Assembly: GCA_029881015.1 (NCBI GenBank)
Contig: JAOUNK010000249.1
Coordinates: forward strand, 1 to 5,245
Direction of reading: 5' to 3'
DNA from: Gammaproteobacteria bacterium
GTDB lineage: Bacteria > Pseudomonadota > Gammaproteobacteria > Steroidobacterales > Woeseiaceae
Length of the DNA stretch: 5,245 nucleotides
The first letter of the stretch is position 1. Each line of letters opens with the position of its first letter. Positions 1 through 5,245 of the stretch are shown one piece after another. Below the pieces are notes generated by a model. That model was not told the DNA's origin. It worked only from the letters and a program-made list of their open reading frames with translations, and made no database searches. Both the position numbers and the translations under genes were made by a program.

Positions 1-1095
1 GGCTTCGATATCACCGTGGCGTCCGAGATCATGGCGATTTTCTGCCTGGCGACGGACCTCAAGGATCTCGAGAAGCGGCTCGGCAACATTGTGCTGGGTT
101 ACACGCGCGACAACGAACCCGTCACGGTGCGTCAGCTTAACGCCCAGGGCGCTATGACGGCGTTACTGCGTGACGCGTTGCAGCCCAATCTCGTGCAGAC
201 GATGGAGAACAACCCGTCGCTCATGCACGGAGGCCCCTTCGCCAATATCGCCCACGGCTGTAATTCGGTCATGGCGACCAGGGCCGGCCTGAAACTCGCC
301 GACTACGTTGTCACTGAGGCCGGTTTCGGTGCGGATCTTGGCGCCGAGAAGTTTTTCAATATCAAATGCCGCAAGGCCGGGCTGTCGCCCGATGCCGTGG
401 TGCTGGTCGCAACCATCAAAGCACTCAAGATGCAGGGCGGTGTTGCCAAGACAGACCTCGGCAAAGAGAACGTTGCAGCGCTCAAAGACGGATGCAGGAA
501 CCTCGAGCGGCATATGCGTAACCTGGGGAAATTCGGTGTGCCTGTCGCGGTGGCGATCAATCGCTATACAGCAGACACCGACGCCGAGGTCGAGACGGTC
601 AGGGCGTTCTGCGACACATTCGGCGTGCGCGCGATCAGTTGCACGCACTGGGCCGACGGTGGCAAGGGAACGACGGCGCTGGCCGAGCACGTTGTCGAGC
701 TCTGTGACAGCGGCGCGGCGCAGTTCCGCACACTCTACGGTGACGACCTGTCGTTGTGGGACAAGACGCTGACCATCGCTCGCGAGATTTACGGGGCGGA
801 AGACATCATCGCCGACAAGAAAGTACGCGAACAGTTTGCCAAGTTCGAACGCGAAGGCTATGGCAAATACCCGATCTGCATGGCAAAAACACAATACAGT
901 TTCTCCACGGACCCGAACCTGCTCGGTGCGCCGACAGGTCACCATGTCCAGATTCGAGAGATTCGCCTTGCGGCGGGCGCGGAGTTTGTCGTTGTCGTCA
1001 CGGGCGAGATCATGACCATGCCCGGATTGCCCCGGGTGCCGGCGGCGAACGCTATCCGCGTCAACGACAAAGGTCAGATCGAGGGTCTGTTCTGA
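1..1095 (+). CDS. fhs: Formate--tetrahydrofolate ligase, 5'-truncated by the window edge
   Basis: This enzyme makes 10-formyltetrahydrofolate from formate, ATP and tetrahydrofolate in the cytosol, feeding one-carbon units into purine and formyl-methionine synthesis. The reading frame is open from base 1, so the first in-window ATG is internal. The 364 visible residues are the C-terminal two-thirds of a protein normally near 555-560 aa; the ATP-binding P-loop region lies outside the window. Recognisable family blocks, in order, are FDITVASEIMA, RQLNAQGAMTALLRDALQPN, NPSLMHGGPFANIAHGCNS, DYVVTEAGFGADLGAEKFF, KFGVPVAVAINRY, PICMAKTQYSFS and GEIMTMPGLPRVPAA near the end. No frameshift or internal stop is seen. 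The gene ends TGA, and 59 bp separate it from the end of the converging RHH gene. Identification is by recalled family similarity and is very secure. Confidence 0.97.
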   Translation, partial: GFDITVASEIMAIFCLATDLKDLEKRLGNIVLGYTRDNEPVTVRQLNAQGAMTALLRDALQPNLVQTMENNPSLMHGGPFANIAHGCNSVMATRAGLKLADYVVTEAGFGADLGAEKFFNIKCRKAGLSPDAVVLVATIKALKMQGGVAKTDLGKENVAALKDGCRNLERHMRNLGKFGVPVAVAINRYTADTDAEVETVRAFCDTFGVRAISCTHWADGGKGTTALAEHVVELCDSGAAQFRTLYGDDLSLWDKTLTIAREIYGAEDIIADKKVREQFAKFEREGYGKYPICMAKTQYSFSTDPNLLGAPTGHHVQIREIRLAAGAEFVVVVTGEIMTMPGLPRVPAANAIRVNDKGQIEGLF

Positions 1096-1136
1096 GGGAT
1101 CGAATCAGGCGGTGCCTCGCAGCGTCAAAGCGATCG

Positions 1137-1177
1137 ATTGCCTCGTCTTGTCCACTAATCCCTCTCCACGAGGCGAT
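1137..1177. repeat. Inverted repeat at the fhs / RHH convergent junction
   Basis: Bases 1137-1146 (ATTGCCTCGT) can pair with 1168-1177 (ACGAGGCGAT). In the plus-strand RNA this makes a 10-bp stem with one G-U pair and a 21-base loop that contains the stop codon of the minus-strand gene. A shorter AGGC-GGT-GCCT hairpin lies just before it at 1107-1117. There is no T-run after either one, so this is not a classical intrinsic terminator. It may shape the 3' end of the fhs transcript, or it may be chance. Confidence 0.25.
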
Positions 1178-1406
1178 GGCTGTCGGCTGCGTTTAATTCA
1201 CAGCCGTACACGACCTTCAGTTGCTCGATGACGCGCCGGGTTTCATCGGAAAACGGCGCCTTGCCTTCGAAGGCATGCAGGACAATCCCTTCGAGCAGGT
1301 CGCCGAGGCTCAAGTCCGTGTATTCGGCCAGTCCCTTGAGGACCTTCAGCAGGGACGATTCCAGGCGCACTCCCGTCTGGGTGCGTTTTACGACAGTAGG
1401 GCTCAT
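1155..1406 (-). CDS. Small ribbon-helix-helix-type protein, conserved hypothetical
   Basis: The 83-residue product has the layout of a ribbon-helix-helix (RHH) DNA-binding protein. A short basic N-terminus (VVKRTQ) leads into a strand, TGVRLE at residues 11-16. Helix A follows at about 17-30 (SSLLKVLKGLAEYT), then a turn (DLS), and helix B at about 34-48 (LGDLLEGIVLHAFEG). An additional C-terminal helix covers roughly 53-68 (SDETRRVIEQLKVVYG). I recall similar small proteins of unknown function in many bacteria; no experimental role is known to me. The frame is open upstream to a TTG at 1436, but the ATG at 1406 is chosen because it has GGTGA (1412-1416) five bases upstream and because the likely transcription start falls near 1436. 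It is divergent from the membrane wHTH regulator, and the octamer array between them is a candidate autoregulatory operator. DNA binding is inferred from fold resemblance only. Confidence 0.8.
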   Translation of the reverse strand: MSPTVVKRTQTGVRLESSLLKVLKGLAEYTDLSLGDLLEGIVLHAFEGKAPFSDETRRVIEQLKVVYGCELNAADSHRLVERD

Positions 1407-1411
1407 AGCGG

Positions 1412-1416
1412 TCACC
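1412..1416 (-). promoter_or_regulatory. Ribosome binding site of the RHH gene
   Basis: GGTGA read on the minus strand is complementary to the UCACC of the 16S rRNA 3' end and lies five bases before the ATG at 1406. It decides the start in favour of this ATG over the in-frame TTG at 1436. Confidence 0.6.
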
Positions 1417-1421
1417 AGTAT

Positions 1422-1450
1422 TTGTTGTGATAACAAGGTAACAATATAAC
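1422..1450 (+). promoter_or_regulatory. Candidate promoter of the wHTH/TPR regulator
   Basis: TTGTTG (1422-1427) and TATAAC (1445-1450) are separated by 17 bp, a plausible sigma-70 arrangement with a weak -35 and a fair -10. Transcription would start near 1456-1457 and give a leader of about 60 bases before the ATG at 1519. The -10 lies inside the octamer array, so a protein bound there would be expected to repress. Confidence 0.4.
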
Positions 1451-1462
1451 AAGGTAACGCTT
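1431..1462. promoter_or_regulatory. Tandem octamer array, candidate operator
   Basis: Four consecutive 8-bp units begin with TAAC at 1431, 1439, 1447 and 1455: TAACAAGG, TAACAATA, TAACAAGG and TAACGCTT. Seen another way, the 13-mer ATAACAAGGTAAC occurs exactly at 1430-1442 and again at 1446-1458. The array lies in the divergent intergenic region and covers the -10 candidates for both directions. Short tandem boxes at 7-8 bp spacing are typical of cooperatively binding RHH repressors such as MetJ (8 bp) and plasmid omega (7 bp). PhoB-type winged helices favour about 11 bp. This points to the neighbouring RHH protein as the ligand, but that is inference. Confidence 0.6.
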
Positions 1463-1471
1463 ACTGTGCAA
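1443..1471 (-). promoter_or_regulatory. Candidate promoter of the RHH gene
   Basis: On the minus strand, TTGCAC (1466-1471) and TATATT (1443-1448) are 17 bp apart; the -10 matches the consensus at five of six bases and the -35 at three. The predicted start near 1436 leaves about a 30-base leader before the ATG at 1406. Both the -10 and part of the spacer lie in the octamer array, as expected for autoregulation. Confidence 0.4.
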
Positions 1472-1506
1472 GTGCTCGATTCCGGATACAGTCCGCATGC
1501 AACCGC

Positions 1507-1511
1507 GAGGG
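1507..1511 (+). promoter_or_regulatory. Ribosome binding site of the wHTH/TPR regulator
   Basis: GAGGG lies seven bases before the ATG at 1519, but only one base before the in-frame GTG at 1513. The spacing supports the ATG as the start. Confidence 0.6.
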
Positions 1512-1518
1512 TGTGCCA

Positions 1519-3387
1519 ATGCTGACGACAGAAGAGCTCAATGGGGGATTCACTATCGGCGCCTGGGAGGTCCTGCCGGCCAAGGGCTTGCTGCGTCGGG
1601 ACGGTGAAGAAGTACACCCGGAACCGCGCGTCCTGGCCGTCTTGCTGGCGCTGGCCAGGCGCGACGGCAACCTGGCCACGAAAGACGAGCTGATCGACGA
1701 GGTCTGGGATGGACGAGCATTCAGTGACGAGCCGCTGTTGCGGTGTATTTCGCTGCTGCGCGCGCATTTCGGGGACAAGAAACCCTACCAGTACATAGAA
1801 ACGCTGCAGCGCAGAGGATACCGGCTGCTGCAACCGATTGCGCTGCACGCAATGGCCGAACGTCGGTCTCTGGCCGCGGAACCCGGTGCCCGCCGCTGGA
1901 AGGCGGTTGCTTCGATCGTCGCTGCCGGCGTTCTCGCAATCACGGCCTATGTATGGACGCAAAGCGGTGTGGAACCGGAGCCGCGCTCGCTGGCTATCCT
2001 GCAAATCGAAAACCTGAGCGGCGATCCGGCGAATCAGTACATCGTTGATGGCATCAAGAACACGCTGGCGCCACGACTTTCCGAGATTCCCAATTTCACG
2101 ATCAAGAATGCGCGCCTGTCTTACGAAGGCGAGGAGATCTCCAGGATCGCGAGGCGCTTCCAGGTTGAGTCCGTGCTGACCGGCCATGTTCAGCTACAGG
2201 ACAACAGGCTCAGGATTTCATATCAGATTTCACGAGGTGAGAACGGGGCGACCGTCGGCGGTGGCGAGGTCATCGGCCAAATCGATGACCTGTATGCACT
2301 GCAGGAGCAACTGGCAGCGAAAATCCGGGACGATCTCGATGGCGGCCGCTCGCCGCAGCTTATTACCCGCCGCGAACCGGATTCCGCAGCGTACAAGAAT
2401 TACATGCTCGGCATCTACGCGCTCGAATTGCGCTTCGACGGCGACAATCTCGAATCGGCAATTGAGCTGCTCAGGGAGTCGATCAGGCAGGACGAAAACT
2501 ACGGTCCCGCGTACCTTGCCCTGGCAACGGCTTACGCGCTGGCCCATGACTATTATGCGGCGCCGTTCGATGAAATGCGCGAGCTCGCTCTGGCGACGCT
2601 CGAAAAGGGCGTGATGGTTGACCCGAGCATTGAAGAGGCGTCCTGGGCCATTCACGGTTTTGTATTCCACCAGGAGGATGAGTGGAGAAAATCGGAAGCG
2701 GCTTACCAGCGCGCAATCAATGCCAGGGTCGTCGACTCGAATGCGTTTAGCTGGTATTCGCGCATGCTCGCGAGCACCGGCCGACTCCAGGATGCGCTCG
2801 ATGTGGTTCTGGAGGCCGAAGCGCTCGACCCGGACAATGCGCTTGTCAACAGCCGCATCGCCATGGCACAGACGTGGCTCGGTAACGACGCCGCGGCGCA
2901 TGAGTACTTTGCACGCTCGGCGCGGCTCGGCGCGACAGGCAACCTGCATCTCATGACGCAGGCCCTGCTGTTGTACCGGGACGGGCGGGCTGCCGAGTCC
3001 AAAGAGAAATCGATTGCGGCCACCGCGCACTCAGGAGCGCCGACCTCCTGGGTCGACCCGGTCTACGCGGCCCTGGCCGACGCGAGTAATAAAGAGGCGG
3101 CACTCGATGCGATCGGCCAGGTATGGGACGAACAGCAGATCATCCCGGAGATCGTGATGGTCGTTCGCACATTGCTTGGCGACCTCGACGGAGCCATGGA
3201 AATAGCGCGTCTGCTCGAGGCGGAAGGCGAGGCTTTTTCAACGGAAATGTTGTTCGTGCCGGAGATGGCGCCGCTGCGAACGCACCCTGAATTCCTGCCA
3301 TTAATCGAGCGACTTGGCATCGTCGCCTACTGGGACGAGTTGGGTTGCAGGTGGGATGGCGACCGAGCGCGTTGTCCGGCGAGCTAA
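1519..3387 (+). CDS. Membrane-anchored winged-helix regulator with TolB/FlgO-like and TPR-like region (CadC-like)
   Basis: A predicted one-piece transmembrane transcription regulator of 622 aa. Residues about 11-105 form an OmpR/PhoB-type winged helix: GAWEVLPAKGLL opening strands, PRVLAVLLALARRDG, a recognition-helix region EPLLRCISLLRAHFGD, and the wing ending IETLQRRGYRLL. A basic linker precedes a single membrane segment at about 127-146 (WKAVASIVAAGVLAITAYVW), giving a cytoplasmic DNA-binding domain and a periplasmic remainder. Residues about 157-272 resemble the TolB/FlgO-like module of this class (SLAILQIENLSGDPANQYIV, then VLTGHVQLQDNRLRISYQI). From about 290 to 600 there are TPR-like helical pairs, e.g. 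AIELLRESIRQDENYGPAYL and RLQDALDVVLEAEALDPDN. The ending WDELGCRWDGDRARC is reminiscent of the usual family tail. The ligand and target genes are unknown. It is divergent from the RHH gene across the octamer array, and its TAA stop overlaps the stop of arfB. Confidence 0.88.
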   Translation: MLTTEELNGGFTIGAWEVLPAKGLLRRDGEEVHPEPRVLAVLLALARRDGNLATKDELIDEVWDGRAFSDEPLLRCISLLRAHFGDKKPYQYIETLQRRGYRLLQPIALHAMAERRSLAAEPGARRWKAVASIVAAGVLAITAYVWTQSGVEPEPRSLAILQIENLSGDPANQYIVDGIKNTLAPRLSEIPNFTIKNARLSYEGEEISRIARRFQVESVLTGHVQLQDNRLRISYQISRGENGATVGGGEVIGQIDDLYALQEQLAAKIRDDLDGGRSPQLITRREPDSAAYKNYMLGIYALELRFDGDNLESAIELLRESIRQDENYGPAYLALATAYALAHDYYAAPFDEMRELALATLEKGVMVDPSIEEASWAIHGFVFHQEDEWRKSEAAYQRAINARVVDSNAFSWYSRMLASTGRLQDALDVVLEAEALDPDNALVNSRIAMAQTWLGNDAAAHEYFARSARLGATGNLHLMTQALLLYRDGRAAESKEKSIAATAHSGAPTSWVDPVYAALADASNKEAALDAIGQVWDEQQIIPEIVMVVRTLLGDLDGAMEIARLLEAEGEAFSTEMLFVPEMAPLRTHPEFLPLIERLGIVAYWDELGCRWDGDRARCPAS

Positions 3388-3809
3388 TCGTCGCGCACCA
3401 CTTGCCTGGACTTCTTGAGTTCGCCTCGCCGACTTTTCGCATCGAGGCGTTTTGCTTTCGCCGCGCGACCGGGCCGTGTCGGGATTCGTTTCTTCTTTTT
3501 CTTGCTGGCGTTGCCCAGAAGGTCGATCAGACGTTGCAGCGCTGCCTGGCGGTTTCGCTCCTGGCTGCGGCTTTCCTGGGACTTGATGATCAGCACACCG
3601 TTCGATGTAATCCTCTGGTCCCCACTGCCAAGCAGCGTTTGTCGCAAGTCATCCGGTAGCGACGGACTGTTCGCAATATCGAAACGCAGATGAATCGCCG
3701 TCGCGACCTTGTTCACATTCTGGCCGCCGGCACCCTGCGCGCGTACAGCCGTCATGTCGATCTCCGACATCGGAATACGCAGCGTCGCTGTGACTTCAAG
3801 TTCGTCCAA
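3384..3809 (-). CDS. arfB: Peptidyl-tRNA hydrolase ArfB (ribosome rescue)
   Basis: ArfB (YaeJ) rescues ribosomes stalled on mRNAs lacking a stop codon. Its basic tail enters the empty mRNA channel while its GGQ motif hydrolyses the peptidyl-tRNA, as a back-up to tmRNA. The signature RAQGAGGQNVNKVATAIHLR spans residues 23-42, with GGQ at 28-30. A second conserved stretch, GVLIIKSQESRSQERNRQAA, spans 71-90. The lysine/arginine-rich tail runs from about 103 to 141, with KKKKK at 103-107 and PTRPGRAAKAKRL. Starting at the TTG at 3809 gives 141 aa, nearly the 140 aa of the E. coli protein, and LRIPMSEIDMTAVRAQ lines up with VAIPDGELEITAIRAQ there. An in-frame ATG at 3860 would add 17 unsupported residues, and the frame stays open further into the divergent transporter. 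The gene converges on the wHTH/TPR regulator, with stop codons overlapping. The product is very secure; the start is likely. Confidence 0.95.
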   Translation of the reverse strand: MDELEVTATLRIPMSEIDMTAVRAQGAGGQNVNKVATAIHLRFDIANSPSLPDDLRQTLLGSGDQRITSNGVLIIKSQESRSQERNRQAALQRLIDLLGNASKKKKKRIPTRPGRAAKAKRLDAKSRRGELKKSRQVVRDD

Positions 3810-3814
3810 AGTAT

Positions 3815-3818
3815 CTCC
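3815..3818 (-). promoter_or_regulatory. Ribosome binding site supporting the arfB TTG start
   Basis: GGAG on the minus strand is five bases before the TTG at 3809. No comparable site precedes the ATG at 3860. Two of its bases also belong to the 3' arm of a small hairpin (3817-3830). Confidence 0.6.
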
Positions 3819-3830
3819 GGCGCATGCCGG
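3817..3830 (-). repeat. Small GC-rich hairpin over the arfB ribosome binding site
   Basis: CCGGC (3817-3821) and GCCGG (3826-3830) are inverted around a four-base loop, a 5-bp all-GC stem. In the arfB mRNA leader the 3' arm takes up the first two bases of the GGAG, so folding could lower initiation. The stem is short and may be chance in GC-rich DNA. Confidence 0.3.
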
Positions 3831-3877
3831 GTGAATGTGTGAGAATGCGCCCTTAATCATGCGGATCGGCGGGGTTA

Positions 3878-5074
3878 ATGCAAGTACGAAATCTCTTTGT
3901 CCTGGTCGGTTGCCAGTTGATCTCGGCGGCATCGACAATCTCGCTGGTTACGGTAGGCGGTATTATCGGTACGTCGCTGACAAGTAATAAAGCACTTGTT
4001 ACCTTGCCCTTGTCGCTGATGGTCGTTGCCGTTGCCGCGACTGCGATACCGGCCAGTCTGCTCATGCGGCGCATCGGCCGCCGCCATGGTTTCATGCTGG
4101 CATCCGGGGTGGCTGCGGCCGGGATGCTGATCGGTGTCTTTGCCCTGCAGCAAGCCAGTTTCGCATTGTTTTGCGTGGCAACCATGCTACTCGGTGTCAA
4201 CACGGCCTTCACGCAGCAGTACCGCTATGCGGCCGCCGAGAGTGTCGAGCCGCGGTACGTCGCGCGCGCGATTTCGTTTGTCCTGCTGGGCCCGATCGGA
4301 GGCGCGTTTCTCGGTAAGGAACTGGCGACGCGCGGGCAAGGCTGGATCGCCGATGTTCCCTATGCCGGTACACTCACCTCGCTCGCTGTGCTGTTCATCC
4401 TGCAGCTGTTGCTGATGTCGTGGTTGCGGGAACCCGCCGACCACCTGGACCACGACGCGCCGCATGCGGATCGCCCCCTGGGTGAAATCGTCCGGCAGCC
4501 TGTTTTTCTCACGGCGGTACTCGGGGGCGTTGTTGCCTATGGCGTCATGACGCTCATCATGACGGCGACTCCGCTGAGTATGCACCTGACCGACGGCTAC
4601 TCGATCGAGGAGACGAGCAGCGTGATACGCGCTCATGTCCTCGCAATGTACGTGCCGTCGCTGGTCGCAGGTTTCCTGATCGACCGGGTCGGTGTCACGC
4701 GACTGATGATCGTCGGCGCGGTCGGTCTGCTCGCGACATCGATTGTCGGCCTGCAGGGACACTCGCTGATGCACTACTGGTGGGCCCTGGTCCTGCTGGG
4801 TGTGGGTTGGAACTTCCTGTATGTGGGCGGCACGACATTGCTGACATACACCTATTCGCTGGCGGAGCGCCATCGCGCACAGGCGGTCAACGAGTTCCTG
4901 GTTTTCGGAATGTCGGCAACAGCATCGTTGTTGGCAGGCACCGTCATGTTGTATTCCGGCTGGACGACGTTGATGCTCGTTCCAGTTCCGGTATTGATAG
5001 CCATCGCCGTGGCGCTCGTCGTCGTACGTAAGGATCCCCTGTTGCGCCGGCGTCCTGCCAGAGAAGAGGGTTAG
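3878..5074 (+). CDS. Major facilitator superfamily transporter, 12 TM
   Basis: A predicted inner-membrane secondary transporter of 398 aa, the usual size for a 12-helix MFS protein. Hydrophobic segments lie at about residues 5-31, 38-63, 72-90, 92-110, 130-149, 162-183, 208-233, 248-268, 274-292, 298-322, 336-357 and 362-383. The polar loop between helices 6 and 7 (about 184-207) contains several His and Asp residues. The loop after helix 2 reads LLMRRIGRRHG (61-71), a degenerate motif A. The second half has a clearer copy, GFLIDRVGVTRLM (265-277). The QQYRYAAAESV stretch after helix 4 is probably a family signature, but I cannot tie it to a substrate. The ATG at 3878 has only a weak GGGG upstream. 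It is divergent from arfB (68-bp gap). The next gene starts four bases after its stop, so the transporter may handle that enzyme's substrate or product. Family secure, substrate unknown. Confidence 0.9.
   Translation: MQVRNLFVLVGCQLISAASTISLVTVGGIIGTSLTSNKALVTLPLSLMVVAVAATAIPASLLMRRIGRRHGFMLASGVAAAGMLIGVFALQQASFALFCVATMLLGVNTAFTQQYRYAAAESVEPRYVARAISFVLLGPIGGAFLGKELATRGQGWIADVPYAGTLTSLAVLFILQLLLMSWLREPADHLDHDAPHADRPLGEIVRQPVFLTAVLGGVVAYGVMTLIMTATPLSMHLTDGYSIEETSSVIRAHVLAMYVPSLVAGFLIDRVGVTRLMIVGAVGLLATSIVGLQGHSLMHYWWALVLLGVGWNFLYVGGTTLLTYTYSLAERHRAQAVNEFLVFGMSATASLLAGTVMLYSGWTTLMLVPVPVLIAIAVALVVVRKDPLLRRRPAREEG
5066..5070 (+). promoter_or_regulatory. Ribosome binding site of the downstream gene, inside the transporter gene
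   Basis: GAGGG lies eight bases before the ATG at 5079 and within the last codons of the transporter, which favours translation of the two genes from one mRNA. Confidence 0.65.
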
Positions 5075-5078
5075 ATCA

Positions 5079-5245
5079 ATGGCAGAGGACACACTGCTGA
5101 GACAACTTCTGGAGTTCGCGGCACAACGCGGCATCGCCTACCGGGAGACCAGTCCCGCGCGAGCGGTTGCGCCGACGGCCGAGGCCGTGGCGAGTGTCGA
5201 GGCTTTTCTCGAGCCGATGCCGGAAGATGGTGCCCCTGACATCTC
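5079..5245 (+). CDS. Probable PLP-dependent group II decarboxylase, N-terminus only (runs off the window)
   Basis: The 55 visible codons start MAEDTLLRQLLEFAAQRG and continue with AVAPTAEAVASVEAFLEPMP. A helical N-terminus followed by a 'V-x-P-T-x-E-A-V-x-x-L/V-x-x-F-x-E-P-x-P' stretch is what I recall from the start of pyridoxal-phosphate-dependent amino-acid decarboxylases of the aromatic/glutamate/aspartate decarboxylase group. The catalytic lysine and all cofactor-binding motifs lie beyond the window, so the family call rests on this short stretch alone. The start is well supported by GAGGG eight bases upstream and by the four-base gap after the transporter stop, indicating an operon. If correct, it would decarboxylate an amino acid in the cytosol; the substrate cannot be guessed here. 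It could also be another protein with a similar helical start. Confidence 0.55.
   Translation, partial: MAEDTLLRQLLEFAAQRGIAYRETSPARAVAPTAEAVASVEAFLEPMPEDGAPDI

Noticed and set aside
163..945. Long minus-strand open frame of 260 codons opposite fhs
   Set aside because: It lies wholly antisense to a clearly conserved gene; composition is that of a GC-rich shadow frame with no recognisable domain.
1422..1436. lac-operator-like inverted repeat, TTGTT and AACAA around GTGAT
   Set aside because: No LacI-type regulator is present, arms are only 5 bp, and the right arm is already part of the octamer array.
1431..1458. TAACAAGGTAAC matches a universal stretch near the 3' end of 16S rRNA
   Set aside because: Only 12 bases match, twice in tandem, with no flanking rRNA sequence; the 8-bp periodic array explains it better than an rRNA fragment.
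1513..1518. GTG at 1513 as start of the wHTH/TPR regulator
   Set aside because: It is only one base from the GAGGG; the ATG at 1519 has proper seven-base spacing.
3485..3505. A-rich lysine run in arfB as a programmed frameshift site
   Set aside because: Only five consecutive A residues occur, so there is no A-AAA-AAG heptamer; the lysines fit the normal basic tail of ArfB.
3810..3877. Search for promoters or a riboswitch in the arfB / transporter gap
   Set aside because: Only 68 bp; no convincing -35/-10 pair on either strand and no riboswitch-like structure.
3085..3992. AGTAATAAAG occurring at 3085-3094 and 3983-3992
   Set aside because: Ten-base match between two coding regions in different contexts, with no further similarity; most likely chance.
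4187..5134. Long minus-strand open frame of 315 codons opposite the transporter
   Set aside because: Shadow of the MFS coding frame, rich in Gln/Arg/His as expected from antisense of membrane-protein codons.

Overview
This is a GC-rich (roughly 60% by eye), densely packed bacterial chromosomal segment. The gene content suggests a proteobacterium, most likely a gammaproteobacterium. It carries a formate--tetrahydrofolate ligase, an ArfB ribosome-rescue factor with the usual basic tail, and a CadC-like membrane regulator fused to a TolB/FlgO-like segment and TPR-like helices, an architecture common in free-living gammaproteobacteria. The taxonomic assignment is inference. No rRNA, tRNA, CRISPR, insertion sequence, phage or integron feature was seen.

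Layout, left to right. (1) The 3' two-thirds of fhs (formate--THF ligase) enters from the left edge and ends at 1095. (2) Converging on it is a small ribbon-helix-helix (RHH)-type protein gene on the minus strand (1155-1406). (3) A divergent intergenic region (1407-1518) holds an array of four TAAC-headed octamers at exact 8-bp spacing (1431-1462), overlapping candidate promoters in both directions. (4) To its right is a 622-residue membrane-anchored winged-helix regulator with a C-terminal TPR-like region (1519-3387). (5) arfB on the minus strand (3384-3809) converges on it; the two stop codons overlap. Its best start is a TTG with a good ribosome binding site, giving 141 aa. (6) Divergent from arfB is a 12-TM MFS transporter (3878-5074). 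(7) Four bases after the transporter stop, a gene begins that runs off the right edge. Its 55 visible residues resemble the N-terminus of PLP-dependent group II decarboxylases.

How the genes may work together. fhs and arfB are stand-alone housekeeping or quality-control genes. The transporter and the putative decarboxylase are tightly spaced and probably form one transcript; an amino-acid/amine transport-plus-decarboxylation role is possible but unproven. The most interesting unit is the divergent pair of RHH protein and membrane wHTH/TPR regulator around the octamer array. It looks like a small regulatory module in which a DNA-binding protein controls its own promoter and that of a transmembrane regulator. 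No radically new system is evident; the rest of the window is ordinary.
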